From Sphingobium sp. CCH11-B1 (lineage in GTDB: Bacteria; Pseudomonadota; Alphaproteobacteria; Sphingomonadales; Sphingomonadaceae), in contig NZ_LSJY01000166.1 of assembly GCF_001556865.1 (NCBI RefSeq), positions 1 to 37,046 on the forward strand: a stretch of 37,046 bases of DNA, in the 5' to 3' direction. The position numbers and the translations under genes are program-made. Below the pieces are notes generated by a model. It did not search any database. It was not told where the DNA came from and saw only the letters and a list, made by a program, of their open reading frames with translations. This document shows, piece by piece, positions 25,847-34,223 of this stretch; the stretch's first letter is position 1; each line of letters opens with the position of its first letter.

Positions 25847-26654
25847 TCGATTGCACCTCCTCACAATGAACCTCGAACCGGGTCAGCGTCGCCGGACCGA
25901 AGGCCGTGGTCAAGGCGACATCGGTGGCATCGCGGCCACGCGCCATCAGGATGCGGCCGATCCGGGGACGGTTGTGGCGGGCGTCGTGGGTGTACCATTG
26001 GCCGTCGATATAGACATCGAACCAGGCGCTGAAATCCATCGGCGCGTCCACCGGCGGGATGCCGATATCGCCCAGATAGCCGGTGCAATAACGGGCCGGA
26101 ATATTCATGCACCGGCACAACGTAATCGCGAGGTGGGCAAAATCGCGGCAGACGCCCTGCCGCTCCTGATAGCCGTTCCAGGCGGTCTTGTCGGACCGTG
26201 CATGATGATAGCCGAACTCGATATGATTGTGGACGAAATCGACGATCGCGTCGACGCGCTCGCTGGCCGTCCCATAATGGGCGAAATTCGCCCAAGCCAC
26301 ATCCATCAACCGGTCGGTCTCGCAATAACGGCTGCCGAGCAGGAAGATCATCACGTCATCCGGCAGATCCTCCACCGGCGTCTGCGGCCCCACCGGCGCG
26401 CGGCGATCCGGTTCGCCGCTATCCTCGATCACGAAGTCGCAGGACAGGGTGACGCCGCCGGGCGGAACGGTGAGGCGCGTGGCGATATTCCCGAACCCGT
26501 CTTCATAATGATAGAGCGGAATATCCGGGCTGATCATCAACCTCTGCGCGGTCTGCAGGTCCTGGTGGCGCGAGGGATGCAGGCTCAGCATCGCCATCAT
26601 CGCGGTCCGGGTTTCAGCTTCGAAACTGATGTCATATCCGCATCGGATCAGCAT
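25839..26654 (-). CDS. Transglutaminase-like protein, paralogue 1 (catalytic His replaced)
   Basis: A 271-residue protein with an N-terminal beta domain (about 1-100) and a transglutaminase-like core. The nucleophile motif is 'RQGVCRDFAHLA' (C169) and the acid is in 'THDARHN' (D224). Where the core normally has His before Ala-Trp, this protein has Ser ('MDFSAWFDVY', S209). It is a close paralogue of the gene at 28796-29620, with these residues at identical positions. The ATG at 26654 is chosen because AGGA lies about 11 nt upstream and the paralogue also begins MLIR; a GTG at 26663 is the alternative. It follows another transglutaminase-type gene by 5 nt. Confidence 0.88.
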   Translation of the reverse strand: MLIRCGYDISFEAETRTAMMAMLSLHPSRHQDLQTAQRLMISPDIPLYHYEDGFGNIATRLTVPPGGVTLSCDFVIEDSGEPDRRAPVGPQTPVEDLPDDVMIFLLGSRYCETDRLMDVAWANFAHYGTASERVDAIVDFVHNHIEFGYHHARSDKTAWNGYQERQGVCRDFAHLAITLCRCMNIPARYCTGYLGDIGIPPVDAPMDFSAWFDVYIDGQWYTHDARHNRPRIGRILMARGRDATDVALTTAFGPATLTRFEVHCEEVQSIG

Positions 26655-26659
26655 GCACG

Positions 26660-27598
26660 TCACTTTCCTGAAGTGCCGACGGGTCGGCTGTTGATTGCGC
26701 CATGGGACGAGCGCGGGAATTTGGCGGGATCGGCGCGCGACACGTCGACGGTGACGTCCATGCCTAGATAGCTGGCGGGCAAGCCGAACCAGGTGCCGGA
26801 CAATGGCAAGGCCTGATAGGGATCGCGCGCGATGGCGACGCGGATCAGGCCGCGATTGCCGATGATGCCATTGGTCGGATCGAATTCGACCCAGCCCGAT
26901 CCGGGCAGGAAGATCCGTACCCAGGCATGGGTGTTGCCGCCGCCGAGCACGTCTTCCTTGCGCGAGGGATTGTAGACATAGCCCGATACGAACCGCGCGG
27001 CGAAGCCCAGTGCCCGCACCGCCTCGATCATCAGCACGGCGAAGTCGCGACAGGTGCCCTGCCGCTTTTTCAGCGTCTCAATCGGCGATTGGGTTCCCTT
27101 TTCGTGCCGGGGTACATAAGTGAAATCGCGCTTGATGCCGGTCGCCATGGCGGTCAGCAAGGCGATGGTCTCCGTATCGCCATGATTGCTGACGAAGCCT
27201 CGCGCCCAGTTGTCGATGACACGTTCGGGATCATGGTGCTGACGCTCGATCGACCGGAGCAGATCGGGCATGTCCTCCGAGGAGTAAGTGAACGGAAACA
27301 GCCGCGCATAGGGTTCGACGTCGACCTGCCCTTGCGCCAGTGGCGCATGTTCCAGCGTCGTCTCGCTCGTGACGGTCAGGTGCGACGTCCGCCGCTCGAA
27401 CAGGGCCATCGCCACGGAATTGCCGAACACGTCGTGCAGCCAGCGCAGTTCTTTGGGCTTGGGATCGATTTCGAGGCGGGCGGACAGCAAATGCTGGTCA
27501 AACGCCTCGCGCGGGCGCATCATGATGCGATGCTCACCCAACGATACCGGCGCTTTGTAGCGATAATCAGTGACATGGCGGATCGTCAGCAATGGCAT
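26660..27598 (-). CDS. Transglutaminase family protein with N-terminal domain
   Basis: A 312-residue protein. The bacterial transglutaminase-like N-terminal domain covers about residues 1-90 ('IRHVTDYRYKAPVSLGEHRI'). The core carries a complete triad: C183 ('RQGTCRDFAV'), H224 ('GNTHAWVRIF') and D240 ('VEFDPTNG'). These proteins may act as peptidases or amide-group transferases; the substrate is unknown. There is no signal peptide. The ATG at 27598 begins the conserved N-terminal domain; the frame is open to 27664 but that part is Pro/Arg-rich and lies under the divergent gene. It is probably the first gene of a three-gene unit ending with the M3 peptidase. Confidence 0.9.
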   Translation of the reverse strand: MPLLTIRHVTDYRYKAPVSLGEHRIMMRPREAFDQHLLSARLEIDPKPKELRWLHDVFGNSVAMALFERRTSHLTVTSETTLEHAPLAQGQVDVEPYARLFPFTYSSEDMPDLLRSIERQHHDPERVIDNWARGFVSNHGDTETIALLTAMATGIKRDFTYVPRHEKGTQSPIETLKKRQGTCRDFAVLMIEAVRALGFAARFVSGYVYNPSRKEDVLGGGNTHAWVRIFLPGSGWVEFDPTNGIIGNRGLIRVAIARDPYQALPLSGTWFGLPASYLGMDVTVDVSRADPAKFPRSSHGAINSRPVGTSGK

Positions 27599-28386
27599 GG
27601 AATGGAATCCTGACGGTCGGGCGCGCAGTGGACGAACTGTTGGGTCCGGAGGACCCGGCGCCATTCACGCTGTTCAACGCAGGGGGCACCGCGCCGTTCC
27701 TGCTGATCGGCGATCATGCCGGTTCGGCCATTCCCCGCGCGCTCGGCGACCTGGGGCTGGAGCCCGTCGATCGGAAGCGCCACATCGCGCTGGATATTGG
27801 CGTGCTTGGCATGGGTGAGAAACTGGCGCTGTTGCTCGATGCGCCATTCCTGCATCAGACCTATTCGCGCCTGGTTGTTGATTGCAACCGCGATCCGGAC
27901 CGGCCGGACGCGATGCCGGCGGTGTCCGATGGCACCCGTATCGCGGGCAACGAGGGACTGGACGCGGTCGCGCGGCAGGCGCGGATCGAGGAGATTCATC
28001 GGCCTTATCACGCCGCGCTCGCTGCCAACATCGAAGCCCGCCTCGCGGCCGGTCGCCAAGCGATCCTGCTGTCACTGCACAGCTTTACGCCGATCATGAA
28101 CGGCATGACCCGGCCTTGGGAAATCGGCATCCTGTATTGCCATGGCCGGCCCGGCATCGCCGTAGCCATGCTGCACGCCCTGGGACAACGGGGCGATATC
28201 ATGATTGGCGACAATGAACCTTATGCGATGGACGACACCGACTACACCATACCGCGCCACGCCATTTCGCGCGCATTGCGCTACGCCGAGATCGAAGTCC
28301 GGCAGGACCTGATCTCGACCGAAGCCGGTCAGCATGTTTGGGCGCAGCGACTGGCCGGTGCCATTCTAGCAGCGGCAAGCGCCTAG
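27592..28386 (+). CDS. N-formylglutamate amidohydrolase family protein
   Basis: A 264-residue protein of the N-formylglutamate amidohydrolase (HutG/FGase) family. Its features are 'FLLIGDHAGSAIPRALGDLG', 'DIGVLGMGEKLALLL', 'LVVDCNRDPDRPDAM' and 'LLSLHSFTPIMNG', which carry the likely zinc-binding acids and histidines. Relatives hydrolyse N-formylglutamate in histidine breakdown, but no hut genes are nearby, so another N-acylated amino acid or peptide is possible. The ATG at 27592 overlaps the divergent transglutaminase start. A GTG at 27628 (252 aa) leaves 29 bp between the genes and may be the true start. Confidence 0.87.
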   Translation: MAWNGILTVGRAVDELLGPEDPAPFTLFNAGGTAPFLLIGDHAGSAIPRALGDLGLEPVDRKRHIALDIGVLGMGEKLALLLDAPFLHQTYSRLVVDCNRDPDRPDAMPAVSDGTRIAGNEGLDAVARQARIEEIHRPYHAALAANIEARLAAGRQAILLSLHSFTPIMNGMTRPWEIGILYCHGRPGIAVAMLHALGQRGDIMIGDNEPYAMDDTDYTIPRHAISRALRYAEIEVRQDLISTEAGQHVWAQRLAGAILAAASA

Positions 28387-28404
28387 CGCCGACGATGTTC
28401 AGGG

Positions 28405-28638
28405 CTATCGCGCGATCGCCGGCGTTTTGGCCAGCAGTCGCTCGATGCACTGGAGCCCTTCCTCGCTGGCCACGGCAATCTGGATCGGTCGGCCCGAAAG
28501 ATCGTCCAAGTGACCATTGAGAAAGGCAATGGCGGCAGACGTTCCCAGTCTGTCCAGGGCAAGCTTTGTCACGCGGCTCTGGCGCATGGCCTCGCCATCG
28601 GAAAGCTTCACCGCAGCGCGTGGTGTGAACTTGCGCAA
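28405..28638 (-). CDS. Small DUF2384-like (MbcA/ParS C-terminal type) protein
   Basis: A 77-residue protein from a TTG start at 28638. The C-terminal half 'AIAFLNGHLDDLSGRPIQIA' followed by 'SEEGLQCIERLLAK' resembles the toxin-binding domain of Xre/MbcA/ParS antitoxins (DUF2384). The N-terminal Xre-type DNA-binding domain of full antitoxins is absent, and no RES-type toxin gene is adjacent. The frame is open upstream to 28815, but that part lies over the 42-aa gene in another frame. GAAG stands 8 nt before the TTG, and the preceding stop is only 2 nt away, suggesting coupled translation. The start and family are moderately sure; the function is unknown. Confidence 0.6.
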   Translation of the reverse strand: MRKFTPRAAVKLSDGEAMRQSRVTKLALDRLGTSAAIAFLNGHLDDLSGRPIQIAVASEEGLQCIERLLAKTPAIAR

Positions 28639-28640
28639 AA

Positions 28641-28769
28641 TCAGCTCTTCAATGTCACGATACCGACGACACCGGGCTTGGTCGACGGATTGGACGCATT
28701 GGTCTTGCCCGGCTTTTCGGCCTTGGGCTTGCGCACTTCGCGGTTCGATCTCTTCTGGCTCTTGGCCAT
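28641..28769 (-). CDS. Basic 42-residue small protein
   Basis: A 42-aa frame with a good ribosome-binding site, AGGAG 8 nt before the ATG. The N-terminus 'MAKSQKRSNREVRKPKAEKP' is strongly basic and resembles small hypothetical proteins that I recall in many proteobacteria. The rest is Ser/Pro/Val-rich ('STKPGVVGIVTLKS'). It lies 26 nt after the transglutaminase paralogue 2 stop and 2 nt before the TTG of the DUF2384-like gene, so the three probably share a transcript. Role unknown; nucleic-acid or ribosome association would fit the charge but is a guess. Confidence 0.72.
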   Translation of the reverse strand: MAKSQKRSNREVRKPKAEKPGKTNASNPSTKPGVVGIVTLKS

Positions 28770-28795
28770 TTGCAATCTCCTGGTTGTGTTGAATG

Positions 28796-29620
28796 TCAGG
28801 GCACAAGATGCCCAAGGCGATCCTCGTCGGTGTAGATGTCGAAGCGCGTAAGCCTTGCAGTGCCGAAGGTCGTGGTCAGTGCCACGTCAGCGGCATCGCG
28901 CCCGCGCGCCATCAGGATGCGACCACGCCGCGGACGGTTGTGGCGCGCATCGAACGTGTACCATGTGTCGTCGAGATAGGCCTCGAACCAAGCTGAGAAG
29001 TCCATATCGCCGATAGGGGCCGGAAAATCCATGTCGCCCATATAGCCGGTACAGTATCGCGCGGGGATGTTCATGCAACGACAGAGGGTCAGGGCAAGGT
29101 GCGCGTAGTCCCTGCAGACGCCGACGCGCTCTTCGTTGGCATCCCATGCGGTGCGGGTCGACCGCGCGGCCGTATAGTCGAAGCTGATACGCTCATGCAC
29201 ATAATCGCAGATCGCCTGAACCCGCGACCAGCCGGGTGCCGTGCGGCCGAAAAGCGCCCATGCCTGATCGGACAGGCGGTCTGTCTCGCAATAGCGGCTA
29301 CCCAGCAGAAAATGCAAAGCATCGTCGGGAATTTGCTCCAGCGGCACCTGTATCGCTTCCGGGGCACTAACATCGGGGAGAAAGCTGTCCTCGATTACGA
29401 AGCCGCAGGATATAGTGATGCCTGTCGGCGGCATTGTGAGACGGGTGCAGATATTGCCGAACCCATCGACATAATCATAGGCTGTTACATCGGGCTGGGT
29501 GAATATCCGCTGGGCGCTGCGAAGATCCCGGTTTCGACTAGGGTGGATGCTGAGCATTGCCAGCATCGGAACGGCCATGTCGGTTGCAAAAGCGATATCA
29601 TATCCAGCCCGTATCAGCAT
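28796..29620 (-). CDS. Transglutaminase-like protein, paralogue 2 (catalytic His replaced)
   Basis: A 274-residue paralogue of the 25839-26654 product, similar along its whole length. C169 ('RVGVCRDYAHLA'), S209 in 'MDFSAWFEAY' and D224 ('FDARHN') fall at the same residue numbers. The C-terminal block 'GRILMARGRDAADVALTT' is nearly identical in both. It again lacks the usual His before Ala-Trp. The ATG at 29620 is the first in frame, and an AT-rich upstream region probably holds its promoter. It heads a short unit with a 42-aa basic protein and a DUF2384-like protein. The substrate is unknown. Confidence 0.88.
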   Translation of the reverse strand: MLIRAGYDIAFATDMAVPMLAMLSIHPSRNRDLRSAQRIFTQPDVTAYDYVDGFGNICTRLTMPPTGITISCGFVIEDSFLPDVSAPEAIQVPLEQIPDDALHFLLGSRYCETDRLSDQAWALFGRTAPGWSRVQAICDYVHERISFDYTAARSTRTAWDANEERVGVCRDYAHLALTLCRCMNIPARYCTGYMGDMDFPAPIGDMDFSAWFEAYLDDTWYTFDARHNRPRRGRILMARGRDAADVALTTTFGTARLTRFDIYTDEDRLGHLVP

Positions 29621-29963
29621 TTATGATCCTTAGTCTGCCGGATCAATCGCACCGGGTTGCAGCTGAAATATTGAGGCCATGGTAAGCGACATTTGCCCAA
29701 GAGGGCGACTGCGTCATGTCTGGAAAAGCAGATGTCGGCGGAGATGAAAAATAAGTGGGCATTTCCGGCATAAATTTCAAGCCGACCTGCCAAACAAACC
29801 GAAATAATTTGCTCAATTAATAAATTCAAAAATGGTTTTTAAAAATTGATGCGAATAGGCATATAAACCTATCCAAATAAAATACAAATGATGTTCTATT
29901 CACCATTTTGTAAATTTTATTTTACGTCGAAACGACTAAGCCTTTCTATTGAATCCCGCCTCG
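29621..29963. other. AT-rich intergenic region
   Basis: About 340 bases without a credible gene. From about 29770 to 29940 the sequence is strikingly A+T-rich for this genome, with runs such as TTTTTAAAAATT and TTTTATTTTA. It separates two leftward genes, so it should hold the promoter of transglutaminase paralogue 2 and the 3' end of the antiporter transcript. A 71-codon minus frame here (29614-29829) has no recognisable protein features. Confidence 0.6.
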
Positions 29964-31241
29964 TTACACTTTCGAGCCACCTGCGGCGTCCGGATCCCGG
30001 CCTTGTCCTCTGTCCAGAGCACGCATCGCAGGGGTAACGGTCAGGCCGTGCAGCAGGACCGAAAACAAAGCGACGAGGCCGACGATGGCCCAAAGCCTTT
30101 CGCCTTCCGCCAATGGGAGGTGATTGAGCGCATAGGCGAGATAGTAGAAGGAGCCCACGCCCCTTATGCCAAAAAAGGCGAGCACCAGCTTTTCAGACCG
30201 ATCACCGTGAAATCGCCACAATGCCGTCCACCCGGCGACGGGGCGGACCAGAAGAATGATGGCGCCGGCTGCAACGACATCCACCCATTCAAGCGGTGAG
30301 AGCAGGCCGGTCATCAGTGCCCCACCCATCAGGACGAGCAGCACCATCATCGCCAGCCGCTCGATCTGCTCGGTAATGTCATGCATGTCATGATGGAAAT
30401 CATGATCGCGATGGGCATGGCGCAGCGTCAGTGCGGTGACGAACACGGCCAGGAAACCGTAGCAGTTCGCCACTTCGGTCAGGCCATAAGATACGAATGT
30501 CGCAGCGATCGCGGTAAGTCCGTCACCGGTTCGTGCCAAACTCGATTCGGTCGGGACATGAAAAGTCAGCCACCCGAACAGTTTGCCGATGATCCAGCCA
30601 GCCGCGATGGCAATACCGATTTCCCACAACACATCGTGCAGGATCCAATCGGCAAACCACGGCTTTCCGGTTCCCGCGGCAAGCCCGATCCCGATGGCGA
30701 GGTTTACGAACGGAAATGCCAGACCATCGTTAAGTCCGGCCTCCGAAGTCAGGCCAAAGCGTACTTCGTCTTCCTCGCCGCTCTTTGGCGGGCCGACCTG
30801 CACGTCGGACGCCAGCACGGGGTCGGTCGGGGCAAGCGCTGCACCGAGCAGAAGCGCGCTAACCCAGGGGAGGCCAAGTAACAGCCCACCTATTGCGGTG
30901 ATGGCGGCGATGCTGAGCGGCATCGCAATGCCGATTAGCCGCCATGTCACGTTCCAGCGGCGCCAGTTGAAGACGCGATCGATTTTCAATCCGGCGCCCA
31001 TCAAGGCGATGATGACGACGAATTCGGTGAAACGTTCGGTGATAGCCGGATAGCGTATCGGCAGTGGAACAAGATCGACGCCGGGAATCGAAAAGATTGC
31101 CGCACCAAGCCCGATGCAGATTATTGGGAACGACAGAGGCAGGCGCCTCAACGCAAGGGGCAGCCACACCGCGAGCGCAATCAGAACACCCGCACCCGTC
31201 AGCCAGAGAATATAGGGTTCGGGCCTGGTGAGATCAGGCAT
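29964..31241 (-). CDS. Na+/H+ antiporter, CPA1/NhaP-type cation:proton antiporter
   Basis: A 425-residue integral membrane protein with about 11-12 hydrophobic segments. The CPA1-type 'LAPTDPVLASDVQVGPP' motif in the fifth helix region and 'GLTSEAGLNDGLAFPFV', which holds the ND pair expected to bind the cation, identify the family. A His-rich cytoplasmic loop ('RHAHRDHDFHHDMHD') follows near residues 275-290. Such proteins exchange Na+ or K+ for H+ across the inner membrane. The substrate ion cannot be read from sequence. The C-terminal tail is short, with no regulatory TrkA-C domain. ATG at 31241. Confidence 0.92.
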   Translation of the reverse strand: MPDLTRPEPYILWLTGAGVLIALAVWLPLALRRLPLSFPIICIGLGAAIFSIPGVDLVPLPIRYPAITERFTEFVVIIALMGAGLKIDRVFNWRRWNVTWRLIGIAMPLSIAAITAIGGLLLGLPWVSALLLGAALAPTDPVLASDVQVGPPKSGEEDEVRFGLTSEAGLNDGLAFPFVNLAIGIGLAAGTGKPWFADWILHDVLWEIGIAIAAGWIIGKLFGWLTFHVPTESSLARTGDGLTAIAATFVSYGLTEVANCYGFLAVFVTALTLRHAHRDHDFHHDMHDITEQIERLAMMVLLVLMGGALMTGLLSPLEWVDVVAAGAIILLVRPVAGWTALWRFHGDRSEKLVLAFFGIRGVGSFYYLAYALNHLPLAEGERLWAIVGLVALFSVLLHGLTVTPAMRALDRGQGRDPDAAGGSKV

Positions 31242-31331
31242 GACGATGCGACAAATATAAGTTCAATATCGCTGCCCGATCTGATCCGTTGAAACAGCCC
31301 TAGTACTCACAGCCCAATGAAGCTCGCAACG

Positions 31332-31598
31332 TCAGATGGACTCAAGACCGCTCCGCAGCCTGTCAGCATCGACCGCCCGCTGCAGATCCGTGGGATCTAT
31401 CGTGACGGTTTCAACCCTACCCATAGTCCGCAGATACAGGAGCGTCGCGACGCGAACATAGACGGTGCGCTCATTACCCTCAATCCCTTATTCCTCCGTA
31501 TCGATATCATAGCTTCCGGCAGGGAGAAGCTCGTCAAACGCCTCCAGGTGGAACGGGAAACCGAAGGTCACCGACGATCTCGTGGTCCGTAATACCAT
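31332..31598 (-). pseudogene. Small conserved protein interrupted by one in-frame TAA
   Basis: Read from the ATG at 31598, the frame gives 36 residues ('VTFGFPFHLEAFDELLPAGS', 'YDIDTEE'), a TAA at 31488-31490, then 51 further residues in the same frame ('GNERTVYVRVATLLYLRTMG', 'IDPTDLQRAVDADRL') to TGA at 31332. Both halves match a single small alphaproteobacterial protein type of about 90 residues, so the stop looks like a point mutation. The ATG overlaps the upstream gene's TGA as TGATG, confirming frame and strand. A plus-strand frame over the same bases is a shadow. It could also be a sequencing error or a readthrough codon. Confidence 0.72.
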
Positions 31599-31849
31599 CA
31601 GCTTGCCGACCCGCGGTCGGGATTTTCGCTGGACCACAAGTCCTCTTTAATCTCGGACAGTGACGCTGCGGCCGGCAATCGGTCCTCCTGCCCGAGTTTT
31701 GCCTCGCGGCGCAGTGCGCTGGCAGCTTCGCGCGCCCACACCGCGGCAGCGGATGTTGCGATCATCTGGACATTCTTGAGGTTTGCGGTTGCGGCGCGAT
31801 CACGCTGCACGGCCTCTTGAGCCAGGCAGAAGGCGGATGTGTGGATCAT
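31598..31849 (-). CDS. Small hypothetical protein
   Basis: An 83-residue, largely helical protein ('VQMIATSAAAVWAREAASAL', then 'RREAKLGQEDRL') with AGGA 8 nt before its ATG. No domain is recognised. Its stop overlaps the start of the interrupted small gene downstream, so the two form a translationally coupled pair, and similar pairs may exist elsewhere in sphingomonads. It lies 121 bp downstream of the groEL stop on the same strand and might be part of the groESL transcript. Confidence 0.65.
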   Translation of the reverse strand: MIHTSAFCLAQEAVQRDRAATANLKNVQMIATSAAAVWAREAASALRREAKLGQEDRLPAAASLSEIKEDLWSSENPDRGSAS

Positions 31850-31970
31850 GGGGCATTCCTTTTCGAAAGCATTTCGCCAGGCGCGTGGCGCGATGCCGAT
31901 CGCTCGCGCAGAGCATCATGTTGGGAACCGATCAATATCCCCCGCCACTGACAATGGAGGCGCCGCTGCT

Positions 31971-33554
<1,584 letters not shown>

Positions 33555-33688
33555 AAACGGTGATCCTTCAGGGTAAGTCGGTTAACGCCTGAACAGGCGC
33601 CGGAAAGAAGAAAGCGGCGGGTCCAACTGACAACGCCCGGAACATCACTCTCCTTCATGATGAGAAGGTCCTCGCCATTCACCCTCAC

Positions 33689-33910
33689 CTAGGCCCGGGC
33701 CCATTTTCCGAACAGGATGCGATCGCCAGCCTTCAAGTCTGGCGGCTCAATGATACCGCCTTGCGACATGATGCCGCCGCCCACGGAGACGATCTCGCCG
33801 TGCTGTGGTTTTTCCTGCGCTGCTTCGGGGATGATGATGCCACCGGGCGTTGCCGCAGCGGCGTTCCTGCGGCGAACGAGAACGCCATCGTGGAGCGGTT
33901 GGAATGTCAT
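33689..33910 (-). CDS. groES: Co-chaperonin GroES, cut short by an in-frame amber codon
   Basis: A GroES frame of 73 residues: 'MTFQPLHDGVLVRR', 'GGIIIPEAAQEKPQHGEIVS' and 'KAGDRILFGKW'. After 'KWARA' comes TAG at 33689-33691, then in the same frame 'VRVNGEDLLIMKESDVPGVV', which aligns with the normal GroES C-terminus. The TAG sits where Glu (GAG) is usual, so a single G-to-T change explains it. Beyond that, no natural stop occurs until 33467 inside groEL, so the native end is also lost. The lost part includes the last beta strand that holds the heptamer together. The ATG at 33910 is chosen because AGGA lies 8 nt upstream; the ATG at 33919 is too close to it. Confidence 0.85.
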   Translation of the reverse strand: MTFQPLHDGVLVRRRNAAAATPGGIIIPEAAQEKPQHGEIVSVGGGIMSQGGIIEPPDLKAGDRILFGKWARA

Positions 33911-33933
33911 GATGTGCATCCTGCCGCTGGACC

Positions 33934-33951
33934 GCGACGATATGTCGTCGC
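33934..33951 (-). promoter_or_regulatory. Small hairpin in the groES leader
   Basis: GCGACGA (33934-33940) and TCGTCGC (33945-33951) form a 7-bp stem with a 4-nt loop 24 nt upstream of the groES start. It is not a CIRCE element (TTAGCACTC-N9-GAGTGCTAA), which I did not find. A regulatory role is possible but unsupported. Confidence 0.3.
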
Positions 33952-34223
33952 CTCACAAGCGGGGAGCCAGCGCTGCCAATTTGCGATTGAGCATCATGCG
34001 GATGCCAACCCGGCCCATATGAGGGGCGCGCAGTAGGAAAACAAGATAGCCCGCATGGGCACCGCCGCCCGCTCGACCAGCCACCCCCACATGCAGAACG
34101 TCAGCTGTCGTCGCCAGCTCTCTTTCGCTTACGCTATAGGCAATGCCAGGCTTGTCTCAAACGCCGCGTAGAATTTGCCTGCAAGCAGGCTATGTTGTGA
34201 ATGGAATATTGGTCGGGGGAATT
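33952..34223. other. Divergent intergenic region, nothing recognised
   Basis: About 270 bases between the groES leader and the divergent DUF3857 gene. They should hold both promoters. I see no heat-shock operator, no CIRCE, no RNA gene and no credible ORF. Confidence 0.5.

Noticed and set aside
28639..28815. N-terminal extension of the DUF2384-like frame up to 28815
   Set aside because: It overlaps the 42-aa gene in another frame and is Gln/Glu/Arg-rich shadow sequence; the TTG at 28638 fits better.
28510..28851. 113-codon plus-strand frame
   Set aside because: It is opposite two minus-strand small genes, one with a strong ribosome-binding site, and shows no recognisable features.
29614..29829. 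71-codon minus-strand frame in the AT-rich gap
   Set aside because: No ribosome-binding site or family features; it overlaps the start of transglutaminase paralogue 2.
31317..31592. 91-codon plus-strand frame
   Set aside because: The minus strand of the same bases encodes a family-like small protein coupled to its upstream gene, interrupted by one TAA. The plus frame survives only because of that.
33911..34140. CIRCE operator upstream of groES
   Set aside because: Searched for TTAGCACTC-N9-GAGTGCTAA on both strands; not found.
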